Source: Rickettsiales bacterium (lineage in GTDB: Bacteria; Pseudomonadota; Alphaproteobacteria; Rickettsiales; UBA1997). From it: 57,736 bases of DNA. Where the stretch lies: positions 1 through 57,736 of the forward strand of contig JAGWYT010000006.1 of NCBI GenBank assembly GCA_018969185.1, read 5' to 3'. The translations under genes and the position numbers were made by a program. Shown here piece after piece: positions 27,202 to 35,853 of the stretch (position 1 is its first letter; each line of letters begins with the position of its first letter). Under the pieces are notes generated by a model that saw only the letters and a list, made by a program, of their open reading frames with translations, was not told where the DNA came from and did no database searches.

Positions 27202-28518
27202 ATGATTCCACGTTATTCACGTCCTGAAATGACTAAAATTTGGTCGCAGGAAAATAAATATCAAATTTGGTTTGATATTGAGATTTATGCTCTTGAGGCT
27301 TTAGAACAATTAAAAATTGCGCCAGCAGGAACAGCAAAAAGAATTAATGAAAATTTCAAAAAATCTGGTGGCAAGTTTGATGCTCTTCGCATTGATGAAA
27401 TTGAAAGTGTAACCAAGCATGATGTGATTGCTTTTTTAACTCACTTAGCGGAATTAGTTGGTGAAAATTCACGTTTCATACATTTTGGAATGACAAGCTC
27501 TGATGTGCTTGATACTTGTCTTTCAAAGCAACTTTCACAAGCTTCAGATATTTTAATTGATGATTTAAAAAGACTTTTAGCGGCTTTAAAAAAACGTGCT
27601 TTTGAACATAAAAATACAATTTGCGTTGGTAGATCACACGGAATTCATGCTGAGCCTGTAACTTTTGGTTTAAAGCTGGCGCGCTTTTATGCTGAATTTG
27701 CAAGAAACTTAGAACGTTTAGAAAACGCTAAAAAAGAAATTTCGGTTTGTGCAATTTCTGGTGCGGTTGGAACTTTTGCTAATGTCGATCCTTTTGTACA
27801 AAAACATGTTGCAGAAAAATTAAATTTAGCAGAAGAAGAAGTTTCAAGCCAAATTATTCCAAGAGATCGCTATGCTGCGTTCTTCGCAACTCTTGGCGTT
27901 ATTGCCTCATCAATTGAAAATTTAGCAATTGAAGTTCGTCATTTACAAAGAACTGAAGTTTTAGAAGCTGAAGAATTTTTTGCTAAAGGTCAGAAAGGTT
28001 CATCAGCAATGCCGCATAAAAGAAATCCGGTGTTAAGTGAGAATTTAACCGGTCTTGCAAGAATTGTTAGAAGCGCAGTAATTCCTGCGATGGAAAATGT
28101 TGCCTCATGGCATGAACGTGATATTTCACATTCGTCAGTTGAAAGAATGATTGCGCCTGACGCCACAATTACACTTGATTTTGCATTAAATCGTTTAGTT
28201 GGTTTAGTTGAGAATTTAACTGTTTATGAAAAAAATATGCAGAAAAATCTTGATAAATTAGGTGGTTTAGTTTTTTCACAAAGAGTGCTTCTAACCTTAA
28301 TTGACGAGGCTCAAATTAGCCGTGAAGATGCTTATAAAATTGTGCAAAGCAATGCTATGAAAATTTGGGCAGGAGAATCAAACAGTTTCTTAGAATTGTT
28401 AAAATCAGAAAAAGAGGTGGTGGAAAAATTAGGTGTTAAAAAATTAGAAAGTCTTTTTGATATTTCATATCACACAAAAAATATCGATCACATTTTTAAA
28501 CAAGTTTTTGGTGCTTAG
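27202..28518 (+). CDS. purB: Adenylosuccinate lyase
   Basis: A 438-residue enzyme that removes fumarate from SAICAR and adenylosuccinate in purine synthesis. It has TSSDVLDT near 99-106, GRSHGIHAEP and the signature loop GSSAMPHKRNP. The frame is open further upstream, from 27115 inside hslU, but MIPRYSRPEM at 27202 is the conserved PurB start. Confidence 0.95.
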   Translation: MIPRYSRPEMTKIWSQENKYQIWFDIEIYALEALEQLKIAPAGTAKRINENFKKSGGKFDALRIDEIESVTKHDVIAFLTHLAELVGENSRFIHFGMTSSDVLDTCLSKQLSQASDILIDDLKRLLAALKKRAFEHKNTICVGRSHGIHAEPVTFGLKLARFYAEFARNLERLENAKKEISVCAISGAVGTFANVDPFVQKHVAEKLNLAEEEVSSQIIPRDRYAAFFATLGVIASSIENLAIEVRHLQRTEVLEAEEFFAKGQKGSSAMPHKRNPVLSENLTGLARIVRSAVIPAMENVASWHERDISHSSVERMIAPDATITLDFALNRLVGLVENLTVYEKNMQKNLDKLGGLVFSQRVLLTLIDEAQISREDAYKIVQSNAMKIWAGESNSFLELLKSEKEVVEKLGVKKLESLFDISYHTKNIDHIFKQVFGA

Positions 28519-28576
28519 AAATTTTGATTGATATACTTATTGTAAAGGCTTATTAGCTCCTTATCTGCAAAAAATA

Positions 28577-28606
28577 TTGACAAAAAAAAATAAAGATGGA
28601 TAGGTT
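28577..28606 (+). promoter_or_regulatory. Promoter for the unknown gene pair at 28642
   Basis: TTGACA at 28577-28582 followed after 18 bases by TAGGTT (28601-28606), a weak -10. The -10 overlaps a perfect operator-like palindrome, so the promoter is likely weak or repressed. Confidence 0.5.
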
Positions 28607-28630
28607 TATACAACCATAGGTTGTATAAAC
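28604..28630. promoter_or_regulatory. Perfect 12-3-12 operator-like palindrome
   Basis: GTTTATACAACC, then ATA, then GGTTGTATAAAC: a perfect 12-base inverted repeat just upstream of an AAGGAGG ribosome-binding site. Its placement over the -10 and start-point region is that of a repressor operator. It could also act as an mRNA hairpin near the RBS. Confidence 0.7.
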
Positions 28631-28641
28631 AAGGAGGTTAC

Positions 28642-28785
28642 ATGAAAAGAAATAGGACAGATCAGGAAAAGATCAAAAGATTTAATGAAGAAAGAAAACA
28701 ATCAATTTGGAAAAATTTTAACACTGCTGAGATAGATAGCGAAGTAGGGAAGGCAACTATTATTTTTCCTTCGAATGCTATATAG
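28642..28785 (+). CDS. Small charged ORF with a strong RBS, possibly the 5' part of a split gene
   Basis: A 47-residue ORF (MKRNRTDQEKIKRFNEER start) preceded by AAGGAGG seven bases before ATG, one of the best Shine-Dalgarno sites in the window. It ends three bases before the next ORF, which has only a TTG start and no RBS. The downstream frame is open back to 28740, so the two ORFs overlap for about 45 bases in different frames. A single frameshift around the T-run at 28763-28767 would join them. It is either a leader peptide or the N-terminus of a broken gene. Confidence 0.5.
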   Translation: MKRNRTDQEKIKRFNEERKQSIWKNFNTAEIDSEVGKATIIFPSNAI

Positions 28786-28787
28786 AT

Positions 28788-29801
28788 TTGGTAATTAAAG
28801 ATGCAGAAAAAAGAAAAGAGCTTTATGATGCTTTGTTGATAGATGTTTTTGGTAGCGGAAAAGAAGATTGGATTAGTGCATTTGATTGTAGTGGTAAGGT
28901 CGCAGAATATGTTCCAGATTATACTTTTACTGATAAAGATGGTTTTGATATAGTTAAATCTTCAATTTTAGGTGGTAATCCAAATATTTTTAAAATTGCC
29001 TGTGAGCGTGTTGGATTTGATAATATAAGAGATAAGGAATCAGCTTTTAAATTTGCTTCTGAGAATGGTGTAGATTATATAAAGGATATTTTATCTGAAG
29101 AATTGGATAAAATAGTAAAGGCAAATCAAGAAGCACTTATTAAGGAACTTAAAAAAGAAGAAGGGGAACCTAAAACTTCTAAAGCAAAAGCAAAAAAGCT
29201 GAAAAGTGTAGCAAAGAAAGAAAGGAAAAATGAAGAAGAATCTTCTAACGATAAAATGGATTTTACAGAAAAACAGAATGGCAATACTTCTGATTATGAT
29301 AAACAAGATTTTGCAGTTGAGATAAATGGATCAAATAGTGTTGAAGAAAAAATAAAAGAAGCCATTCAAGAAGAAAAGATAATTACTACCTTAGAAGAAG
29401 TATCGTTAAATTTGCCTTATAAAGATTTTGTTGAGGTGGAACAAATTAAATATGATGACTTTGATTTAGATTCAATGAGGAAAGAAAGTCTAGAAGAGTT
29501 TTGTAATGCTCTTTCTGAAAGACTAGAAGAAGAGCAAGAGCAAGAGCTAAAAAATATAAAAGATCTTTGTTCTGAGCTAATGAAAAAAGATGGTGGGAAT
29601 GATAAGATGAAACTAGAAAATATAGAGGTAAAGAAAAAGTCTATTGTTTCTGATTTAAATGTTGATGCTGATGTTTTTGTTCCGCTATCGAAGAGAAATA
29701 ATTCAAGTGGCGAAAAACCATCACCTCAAGTTCCTCCTTCTAGTCATAAGAAGGTTCTTGCTAGTGAGAGAAGTAAAGAAAATGGAGGAAAAGAAGGTTA
29801 A
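28788..29801 (+). CDS. Charged hypothetical protein, possible frameshifted remainder
   Basis: 337 residues if translation begins at TTG. Residues 30-100 (YTFTDKDGFDIVKSSILGGNPNIFKIACERVG...AFKFASENGVDYIKDIL) have the spacing of two weak ankyrin-like helix-turn-helix repeats. The remainder is very rich in Glu and Lys with coiled-coil character (SERLEEEQEQELKNIKDL) and ends in a Pro/Ser-rich tail. No enzyme motif is seen. Ankyrin-like plus disordered architecture is common in host-interaction proteins of Rickettsiales, but that is only suggestive. The 3' end overlaps the convergent msrBA gene by four bases. Confidence 0.5.
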   Translation: MVIKDAEKRKELYDALLIDVFGSGKEDWISAFDCSGKVAEYVPDYTFTDKDGFDIVKSSILGGNPNIFKIACERVGFDNIRDKESAFKFASENGVDYIKDILSEELDKIVKANQEALIKELKKEEGEPKTSKAKAKKLKSVAKKERKNEEESSNDKMDFTEKQNGNTSDYDKQDFAVEINGSNSVEEKIKEAIQEEKIITTLEEVSLNLPYKDFVEVEQIKYDDFDLDSMRKESLEEFCNALSERLEEEQEQELKNIKDLCSELMKKDGGNDKMKLENIEVKKKSIVSDLNVDADVFVPLSKRNNSSGEKPSPQVPPSSHKKVLASERSKENGGKEG

Positions 29802-30649
29802 AACCTCTTCACGCGGCTATGACAATAAGGTATTTTGCCATTTTTGTCGTAATAGCCTTGATGATATAATTCAGCGATAAAAAATTTTTCAGCAGGAATT
29901 AATTTTGTAGCAATTTCTAGACCCTTATCACTTAAAATTTTTATTAATTTTTCTGCAATTATTTTTTGATTTTTATTAGTATAAAAAATTGCTGAAATAT
30001 ATTGTGGTCCAAGGTCAGGGCCTTGTCCATCTGCTTGTTCAGGATCATGAATTTCAAAAAATAATTTACATAGAGTTTCAAAATCAGTTTCTTTTTTATC
30101 AAAAACAACTTCTACAACTTCAAGATGTCCGGTTTGTTTTGTACAAACTTGTTCGTAACTTGGATTATTAACATGCCCTCCCATGTAGCCAGAAGAGGCT
30201 GATTTCACACCCCAAGCTTTGTTAAAAAAATATTCAACTCCCCAAAAACATCCTGCTGCGAAATAAGCTTTTTCAAAATTTTCACTTAAATTTTCTTTTA
30301 CAAAATTAAGTGAAATTGAATTTACGCAATAACGTGTATCCTTAGTTGTGAAGCCTTCGCCTTTGAAAATATGACCTAAATGTCCATCACAGTTTTTACA
30401 TAAAATTTCAGTTCTTCGTCCATCAGCATCAATTGATTTTTTTACTGAATCATTAATTTCATCATCAAAACTTGGCCAACCGCAACCAGAATCAAATTTA
30501 TCTTTGCTGTCAAAAAGTTCTGTGTTGCATTGCTTGCAAAGATATTTACCATTTTCAGCATTATCATAATATTCTCCGCTAAATGGCGCTTCAGTGCCTT
30601 TATGAATTATAACTTTTTCTTCTGCGTGAGTAAGTTTTTTATAGGTCAT
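29798..30649 (-). CDS. Bifunctional methionine sulfoxide reductase, MsrB-MsrA fusion
   Basis: A 283-residue protein. Residues 1-120 are MsrB (R-sulfoxide) with zinc cysteines C38/C41 and C84/C87 and catalytic C108 in RYCVNS. Residues 127-283 are MsrA (S-sulfoxide) with catalytic C134 in GCFWG. It reduces oxidised Met in proteins using thioredoxin. The order here is B then A, without a thioredoxin domain. No signal peptide, so cytoplasmic. Confidence 0.95.
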   Translation of the reverse strand: MTYKKLTHAEEKVIIHKGTEAPFSGEYYDNAENGKYLCKQCNTELFDSKDKFDSGCGWPSFDDEINDSVKKSIDADGRRTEILCKNCDGHLGHIFKGEGFTTKDTRYCVNSISLNFVKENLSENFEKAYFAAGCFWGVEYFFNKAWGVKSASSGYMGGHVNNPSYEQVCTKQTGHLEVVEVVFDKKETDFETLCKLFFEIHDPEQADGQGPDLGPQYISAIFYTNKNQKIIAEKLIKILSDKGLEIATKLIPAEKFFIAELYHQGYYDKNGKIPYCHSRVKRF

Positions 30650-30662
30650 AAAATTAATAAAA

Positions 30663-31931
30663 ATGATTCAGATTTTTTTAAGAAAAAATATTGCCATATT
30701 TCTAGCATTTCTTTTTATAACAATTGTTACAACTATTTTTATTAAAGAATATTGTGAGACATTTGATGTTCTTGGTGTTATTGCCAAAGATAGATTAGAA
30801 AATCAGCCTTTATTAATTTTTATTGTCACACCTCTTTTATTTTGGGCATCAGCTTTTATGTGCCGTAAATATGCATCATATGCTGCTGGAAATAGCATTG
30901 AACATTTTGAGGAATCTTTAGAAATTGCTAAAAAATATCCTGATAATTTTTCTAAATTGTCAAATTTATTAGGAGTTAAATTAATTATTGTTAAGGCAAT
31001 TGGTTCTTTGCTTTGTACATTTGGTGGTGGAGCCCTTGGCAGAGAAGGGCCATCAGTTCATATGTCGGCAGGTATTTTTGCGCTTCTTGCTGAAAAAATA
31101 AAAAGGTTTTTGCCAAAAATAGATTTTACAACATGGATAATTTCTGGTAGTGCAGTTGGAATGGCGGTGGCTTTTCATGCACCAATTGCAGGCTTTGCTT
31201 TTGCTGTGGAAAAAATGATCAAAATGAAAATTACTAATTTTAAAAGTAAGATGTATCTGGCGCTATTTGCAATTCTGGTTGTAATTGCGGTTTTATATCC
31301 TTATCACTCAATCTTCATGACAAATGAAGTAAGATTTGGTCTTACAGAAATTTATATATCAATTATAGTTGCCATAATTTGTGGAATTATCGCCTTTTTC
31401 TTTAGTAAAACTAACAACTATTTTTATCAAAAATTTACTTCAATCAAATCAAAATGGTGGCATTTGGTGCCAATTCTTGGCGGCGCAGTTGTTGCAACTA
31501 TTAGTTTTTATTGCGGCATTTATTCTTTTGGTGGTGGTATTTATACCATTGATGCTGCTATTAACGCTGAAGTTTTTCTTTCTTACAAAGAGGTTTTTGG
31601 TAGAATATTAAATACGATTATTTCTTTTATTTCTGGTTGTGCTGGTGGTTTGATTGCTCCTGCAGTTGCTATTGGAGCTGGAATTGGTTCTTTAATCTCG
31701 TCATTTTTTACAAATGTAGATTTTAGTATTTTCTTACTTGTTGGAATTACGGCATTTCTAACTGCAATTTTACGTGAGCCATTAACAGCAGTGATGATAG
31801 TTTTTGAAACTGTGAATCAATCTATAGAAAATATTATTCCTTTGCTCTTTGTTGCGATGATTGCCTTGTGGACGGTGAAAAATGTGGAGTTAGTTACTCA
31901 AAGTCGTCACGGCCGGACAACAAGTTCTTAG
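30663..31931 (+). CDS. ClC-family chloride channel or H+/Cl- antiporter
   Basis: A 422-residue membrane protein with about ten to twelve hydrophobic segments. ClC selectivity-filter motifs are visible: GALGREGPSVH near 120-130 and GGLIAPAVAIGAGIG near 325-340. The Glu of GREGP is the gating glutamate. It lacks the C-terminal CBS domains. It starts 14 bases from the divergent msrBA gene, so their promoters overlap. Likely role is anion or acid homeostasis. Confidence 0.92.
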   Translation: MIQIFLRKNIAIFLAFLFITIVTTIFIKEYCETFDVLGVIAKDRLENQPLLIFIVTPLLFWASAFMCRKYASYAAGNSIEHFEESLEIAKKYPDNFSKLSNLLGVKLIIVKAIGSLLCTFGGGALGREGPSVHMSAGIFALLAEKIKRFLPKIDFTTWIISGSAVGMAVAFHAPIAGFAFAVEKMIKMKITNFKSKMYLALFAILVVIAVLYPYHSIFMTNEVRFGLTEIYISIIVAIICGIIAFFFSKTNNYFYQKFTSIKSKWWHLVPILGGAVVATISFYCGIYSFGGGIYTIDAAINAEVFLSYKEVFGRILNTIISFISGCAGGLIAPAVAIGAGIGSLISSFFTNVDFSIFLLVGITAFLTAILREPLTAVMIVFETVNQSIENIIPLLFVAMIALWTVKNVELVTQSRHGRTTSS

Positions 31932-31953
31932 AATTGTATCGCAATTCCTATCA

Positions 31954-32043
31954 CAGGACGGGGTCTCCTGATCCCGTCCTGACATTCATGTCCTATTACA
32001 ATTTTTTAAATGAATATGTGGAATGGGTCAGGAGACCCATTCC
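31954..32043. repeat. Twin hairpins with complementary loops, GTCTCCTGA family
   Basis: Hairpin one: CAGGACGGG and CCCGTCCTG enclose GTCTCCTGAT. Hairpin two: GGAATGGG and CCCATTCC enclose TCAGGAGA. The arms differ, but the loops are complementary to each other. A related pair is at 39573-39646. Confidence 0.8.
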
Positions 32044-32083
32044 AGCGAAAGATATAGTGTCAGATCCAGATTCCTTTTTACCT

Positions 32084-34204
32084 TTATCTAACTTGACCTT
32101 GCTCTTCTGTTTTAAGCTGCTTTGATAATCTTGTTGCTGTGAAATTTTTTGCGGGAATTTTCTCTCTTATCAATTCTTTGCTTTCAGTTAAACTTTCTTC
32201 TTTCGGAATTTCTGGCAGTGGAATATGTCTAGTGTCTTTTGTGTTAGCTGTTTGATCAAACTTGTCTATCAAAGCTATTTTTTTTGCGAAAGCATAATCT
32301 TTTACCTTATCGAAAAACTTTGGTTTTGGGCCTTTATTATTATGTGAAAAAGGTCCAACTATCACTTCAAGATGTTGTTTCTCACTTTTTGGTAATGCAG
32401 TTAATACTGGAGATTGTAATTGATAACATCCTGGGGTTCCTCCGCCAACTCTGAAGCTTCCTGGTAAATATTCCATATGACCTGATGAATGTAATGTGTC
32501 ACAAATTTTTGCAAAACTTACATCAACTTCACTTTTTAGAATTTTTGCCATGCGATAAAACATGCTAAGCCCGGTTCTGTCTTTGGCGCTTTTGCATGAA
32601 ATTACAACTTCCTCAAGAGGAACTTTTGTTATATCACAATTTGCATGTAAATCAGAATCTTTGCGATAAAATCCTTGATTTACAAGCTTAGTTAATCTGC
32701 TAAATTTTGTTGAAATTTTTAAGCTAATATTTTCTTCATCAAATCCATCACTAATTCTAATTGTTGTTCCCGCCTTATCCACAGCCTCTTTGACGCTTTT
32801 TGCTAATCTAATAATTTTAGCAAAATCAGAATTAGAATTTTCCTTTTCTATTTCAGATAAAATTTGTTCAAAATCACTTTTTGGTTTTGAACCGCTAATT
32901 TTATCAAGAAAATTACGTGGCCTGATATGTTCTTTTAAATCATCATTTTGTAAAGAATCAGCCAAGGCATTTAGATAATTTTTTATCTCTTTTAGATCGC
33001 TTATTGCGCCAATTCTTCTAAAGCGATTAAGTGGAGTTACAGTAAAATTTATGTAATTATCTTTCGCCGCTCTACGTGTATGTTTAACTATGTCTGACTC
33101 ATATCCACCAAAGCTTTGTCCAACAATTGGAAAATGTGTATTTAACGAATTCCAATGCAATTTTATTTCATCGCTACTCATCAACATATTAGCCTGTCTG
33201 GCATTGGCACCAGTAATTTCTTCAGTTAATTTTTTATTTTTACTGATAATAGTTGGAAGTGCTCCAGCGCGCTTACGAACATCAATTAATTCTAAATCAT
33301 CGCCACTAATATTTGATTTTTTATCAGAATTTCTGGCAAGAAGTGTAAATTCTTCAAAAGCATTTCTAACCCCAGGAACAGTGTTTATCAGCTGTGTTGG
33401 TATGCTATATTTTCCTGAGAAAAATTCTTCACGATATGTTTTCATCAATGAAATTTGCAATTCTGAAACTGCTTTTTCATCGATAATTTTATCATATAAT
33501 CTTTTTTGCTCATCGGTTAATTGCTTGAAGGCAACATTGGCCTCAACTAATGTATGTGAACCGCCTTTTTCATCTTTAATTGTTGAAATTGTAACCGGAT
33601 TATAATTTTCACTTTGTTTAAAATTTTGAAAATGCAGCGCTTCAGTAATTTTTGTTTTTGCATTTTTAACTCCATAACTTGTAAGAAATTCACCAATTTT
33701 ATTTAGCTCAATATTTGATTTGTAAAATAACTTTTTATCTGATTTTCCATTATTCTGGGGGGCAAAATCTTCAAAAAAATCAACTGCCATTTTTTGCAGT
33801 TTTTCTAAATGAGAAACATTGTTGTCTTTGGTGCTACTATCAAATTTAATAATATCTTTTGCTGCTTCAAAAGCTGCTAAAACTATTATTTCTGCTGCTT
33901 CGACTCCTTCAGGAATTCCACTTTTACAAGTTCTTGCATCTCTAATTAAAACTGGGGTTTCACCATTCAAAGATTTTGATTTAAAGGTAAAAATTCCTCT
34001 TTTTATATCACGTGCATCTTCAAGGTTGTTAATTGCGTCTATAAAATTTCCGGATTTTATTTTTTCAGAAGCTTCTGCTCGGTGGCTTTGATAGGTTGAG
34101 CTATTTTCAGATTTATTATTCAAATAGCGGATTATCTCTTCAAAAAGATAGGTTTGATCTTGATGAAAGCTGGATTTAGAGGGTAAATTGTTACTTTCCG
34201 GCAT
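32084..34204 (-). CDS. SopB/IpgD- and INPP4-like inositol (phospho)lipid phosphatase, candidate effector
   Basis: 706 residues from MPESNNLPSK; the frame is open 32 codons further up, but that part runs through a palindromic repeat. The CX5R active site is SCKSAKDRTG, with nucleophile Cys537 and Arg543. This P-loop, with two Lys, is specific to phosphoinositide 4-phosphatases (INPP4, bacterial SopB/IpgD). Downstream, SSGHMEY..GGGTPGCYQL mirrors the SGNMEI..NTG..GNKV region of SopB/IpgD. The N-terminal 250 residues are helical and unassigned. There is no Sec signal, and the C-terminus is charged. It probably acts on host membrane phosphoinositides after translocation; translocation is inferred. 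Confidence 0.75.
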   Translation of the reverse strand: MPESNNLPSKSSFHQDQTYLFEEIIRYLNNKSENSSTYQSHRAEASEKIKSGNFIDAINNLEDARDIKRGIFTFKSKSLNGETPVLIRDARTCKSGIPEGVEAAEIIVLAAFEAAKDIIKFDSSTKDNNVSHLEKLQKMAVDFFEDFAPQNNGKSDKKLFYKSNIELNKIGEFLTSYGVKNAKTKITEALHFQNFKQSENYNPVTISTIKDEKGGSHTLVEANVAFKQLTDEQKRLYDKIIDEKAVSELQISLMKTYREEFFSGKYSIPTQLINTVPGVRNAFEEFTLLARNSDKKSNISGDDLELIDVRKRAGALPTIISKNKKLTEEITGANARQANMLMSSDEIKLHWNSLNTHFPIVGQSFGGYESDIVKHTRRAAKDNYINFTVTPLNRFRRIGAISDLKEIKNYLNALADSLQNDDLKEHIRPRNFLDKISGSKPKSDFEQILSEIEKENSNSDFAKIIRLAKSVKEAVDKAGTTIRISDGFDEENISLKISTKFSRLTKLVNQGFYRKDSDLHANCDITKVPLEEVVISCKSAKDRTGLSMFYRMAKILKSEVDVSFAKICDTLHSSGHMEYLPGSFRVGGGTPGCYQLQSPVLTALPKSEKQHLEVIVGPFSHNNKGPKPKFFDKVKDYAFAKKIALIDKFDQTANTKDTRHIPLPEIPKEESLTESKELIREKIPAKNFTATRLSKQLKTEEQGQVR

Positions 34205-34275
34205 TTTTAGGTTATCTGTTGATATAGAAACCCGGCGATTATACAACATTGCAGCATGAAAGGCAAGTTCGATAT

Positions 34276-34361
34276 GCTGGTTGAGCTTGTGACAAACCAA
34301 GGATAAAATTATTTTTGTCTTTTCTTGGTTTCGACAAGCTCAACCAGCGAAAAGACAAAAA
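34276..34361. repeat. Two GGTTTCGAC-family palindromes, AAGC core variant
   Basis: The first (34276-34302) is an inverted, diverged core, CTGGTTGAGCTTGTG. The second has core GGTTTCGACAAGCTCAACC with 13-base arms TTTTTGTCTTTTC and GAAAAGACAAAAA (34312-34361), again exactly complementary and unlike arms elsewhere. The gap 34205-34527 contains these, a promoter and nothing else recognised. Confidence 0.85.
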
Positions 34362-34410
34362 CTCACAAGTCATTTAGTGTACAACTACCGGCCATATTGC
34401 CAAAACCATA

Positions 34411-34439
34411 TTGACTTAAGTAAAATAGGGGTCTATACT
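34411..34439 (+). promoter_or_regulatory. Strong sigma-70-type promoter for tRNA-Gln and rpmE
   Basis: TTGACT at 34411-34416, a 17-base spacer, and TATACT at 34434-34439. The downstream GTCGCGCCC stretch is GC-rich as in stringently controlled stable-RNA promoters. Confidence 0.8.
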
Positions 34440-34527
34440 GTCGCGCCCTCTTAAATTCCTTATTTTTTAAGCTTTATATGGATGTTTATTCATACCTTAA
34501 AGGTGTTAGCTTAAAAACATGGTTTAT

Positions 34528-34602
34528 TGGGACGTAGCCAAGTGGTAAGGCAACGGGTTTTGATCCCGTCATCCGTAGGTTCGAATCCTTCCGTCCCAAC
34601 CA
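34528..34602 (+). tRNA. tRNA-Gln (TTG)
   Basis: The acceptor TGGGACG pairs with CGTCCCA. The anticodon loop TTTTGAT gives TTG, the T arm has GGTTCGAATCC, and CCA is encoded. rpmE follows 50 bases later. Confidence 0.95.
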
Positions 34603-34652
34603 TTCGTTAGAGGTATTTTGGGATAGAAACTTTAATAATAAACAGGTAGAAA

Positions 34653-34937
34653 ATGGCACAGGCAAAAGCAAAAACAGATGCAAAAGCAGCTTCAAATGAA
34701 GGCACTGTTCATCCAAAGCAACATGTTGTTAATGTTGTAATGACTGATAAAACAAAATTCCAAATTCTTACAACTTGGGGTAAAGAAGGTGATACATTAA
34801 CTTTAGACGTTGATCCAAAAAATCATCCAGCTTGGCAAGAAAAAGGTCAAAGTTTCGTTAATGCTAATGACGAAAGAGTTGCTAAATTCAAAAGCAAATT
34901 TGGTAATTTTGACTTTGTTCCTGGAAAAAAGGAATAA
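34653..34937 (+). CDS. rpmE: 50S ribosomal protein L31
   Basis: A 94-residue protein whose core HPKQHVVNVVMTDKTKF, TTWGKEGDTLTLDVDPKNHPAW and ERVAKFKSKFG matches L31. It has an Ala/Lys-rich N-terminal extension and lacks the zinc CxxC of the C+ form. It shares the upstream promoter with tRNA-Gln. Confidence 0.92.
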   Translation: MAQAKAKTDAKAASNEGTVHPKQHVVNVVMTDKTKFQILTTWGKEGDTLTLDVDPKNHPAWQEKGQSFVNANDERVAKFKSKFGNFDFVPGKKE

Positions 34938-34959
34938 GATAAAAAATAGATTTAATTAA

Positions 34960-35853
34960 GTGTCTGATCAGATTCTTTGTTTATCAGGTTGGGGTCAAAA
35001 ATTTGATTCTTTAGAATTTATTTTTAAAGAATCAAATTTTGACCCTTTTTTTGTGTCTTCACTTGATTATAGCAGCTTTGATGATGCTAGAGCCTGTCTT
35101 CAAACTACGCAAGGCAAAGAGCGGCTTCCGGCCTCACTTCGTGGCTCTTTTTATACATCTGACGTCGGTAAAATTTTTCCAGATAACAAAGTATCTGGAC
35201 AAAATTTTGCCTTGTCATCTGATAAAAATAGCTCACGAATTGAAGCCGGAAGTTTGAAGACAGGTTCTAGGAAATTCTTTTCTTTTGTTGAATCAAAAAA
35301 ATTAAATCCGAAGATTTTAGTTGGTTGGAGCCTTGGTGGGCAGCTTGCAATTCGTCTTATTGCACAAAAAATTTTAAATCCAAAATTATTAGTTTTAATT
35401 GCGCCGCCTTTTCAAATGATTAAGGACAGTAGAGTTCAAGCGGGAATGTCGATGAATACATTTAAAGAATTTAGAGAAAATTTTGTTGCGGCTCCCACTA
35501 AAACTTTAAAACAATTCTCAATTTTAACAGCGATGAATGATCGCAATGCCTCAGAGATCGCAAGAACTCTTGATGTTAATGAAGATAATTTCGAGAATTT
35601 AATTTACTGGCTTGATGAATTAAAAAGATTTTCTTGTTTTGATGTTGATTTTTCTAATATGCCGCGAACTATCTTTTTTCAAGGAGTGGGGGATATGATT
35701 GTTCATGAAAGTCAGGCGAAATATTTTGCTGAAAGAATAAAAAATTTTCGCTTAGAAATTTTTAGAAATTGTGGTCATGCTCCGCAATTAAATGATGTTG
35801 AGAGGGTGAGGGAAGTTATTTTGGAGGAGATTGCAACCATATTGTCATCTTGA
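34960..35853 (+). CDS. BioH-like alpha/beta hydrolase carrying an in-frame palindromic insertion
   Basis: 297 residues from a GTG start 22 bases after rpmE. The alpha/beta-hydrolase marks are LSGWGQ (8-13), the nucleophile elbow GWSLGG with Ser124, a candidate Asp in GVGDMIV and His in NCGHAPQL. This combination resembles BioH, which releases pimeloyl-ACP from its methyl ester in biotin synthesis. Residues about 43-104 are an insertion encoded by the palindrome at 35087-35270; without it the protein would be about 235 residues, normal for BioH. Whether the inserted protein is active is unknown. Confidence 0.75.
   Translation: MSDQILCLSGWGQKFDSLEFIFKESNFDPFFVSSLDYSSFDDARACLQTTQGKERLPASLRGSFYTSDVGKIFPDNKVSGQNFALSSDKNSSRIEAGSLKTGSRKFFSFVESKKLNPKILVGWSLGGQLAIRLIAQKILNPKLLVLIAPPFQMIKDSRVQAGMSMNTFKEFRENFVAAPTKTLKQFSILTAMNDRNASEIARTLDVNEDNFENLIYWLDELKRFSCFDVDFSNMPRTIFFQGVGDMIVHESQAKYFAERIKNFRLEIFRNCGHAPQLNDVERVREVILEEIATILSS
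35087..35270. repeat. 184-bp palindromic element inserted in-frame in the hydrolase gene
   Basis: The left end CTAGAGCCTGTCTTCAAACT pairs with 35251-35270 with one mismatch. The inner halves remain largely complementary to the centre, where CCAGATA and TATCTGG flank ACAAAG. The reading frame is open throughout. Confidence 0.88.

Noticed and set aside
31868-32125. 85-codon ORF after the ClC gene
   Set aside because: It is made from the ClC 3' end and the hairpin repeat, and overlaps the end of the phosphatase gene; no RBS.
33090-33605. 171-codon plus-strand ORF
   Set aside because: It lies wholly antisense to the phosphatase gene, whose motifs and codon pattern are convincing.
32084-34300. 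Full-length 738-residue start for the phosphatase
   Set aside because: The first 32 codons include part of a palindromic repeat and look non-coding; the Met at 34204 is preferred.
34486-34716. Minus-strand ORF over tRNA-Gln
   Set aside because: Antisense tRNA sequence translated; not a gene.
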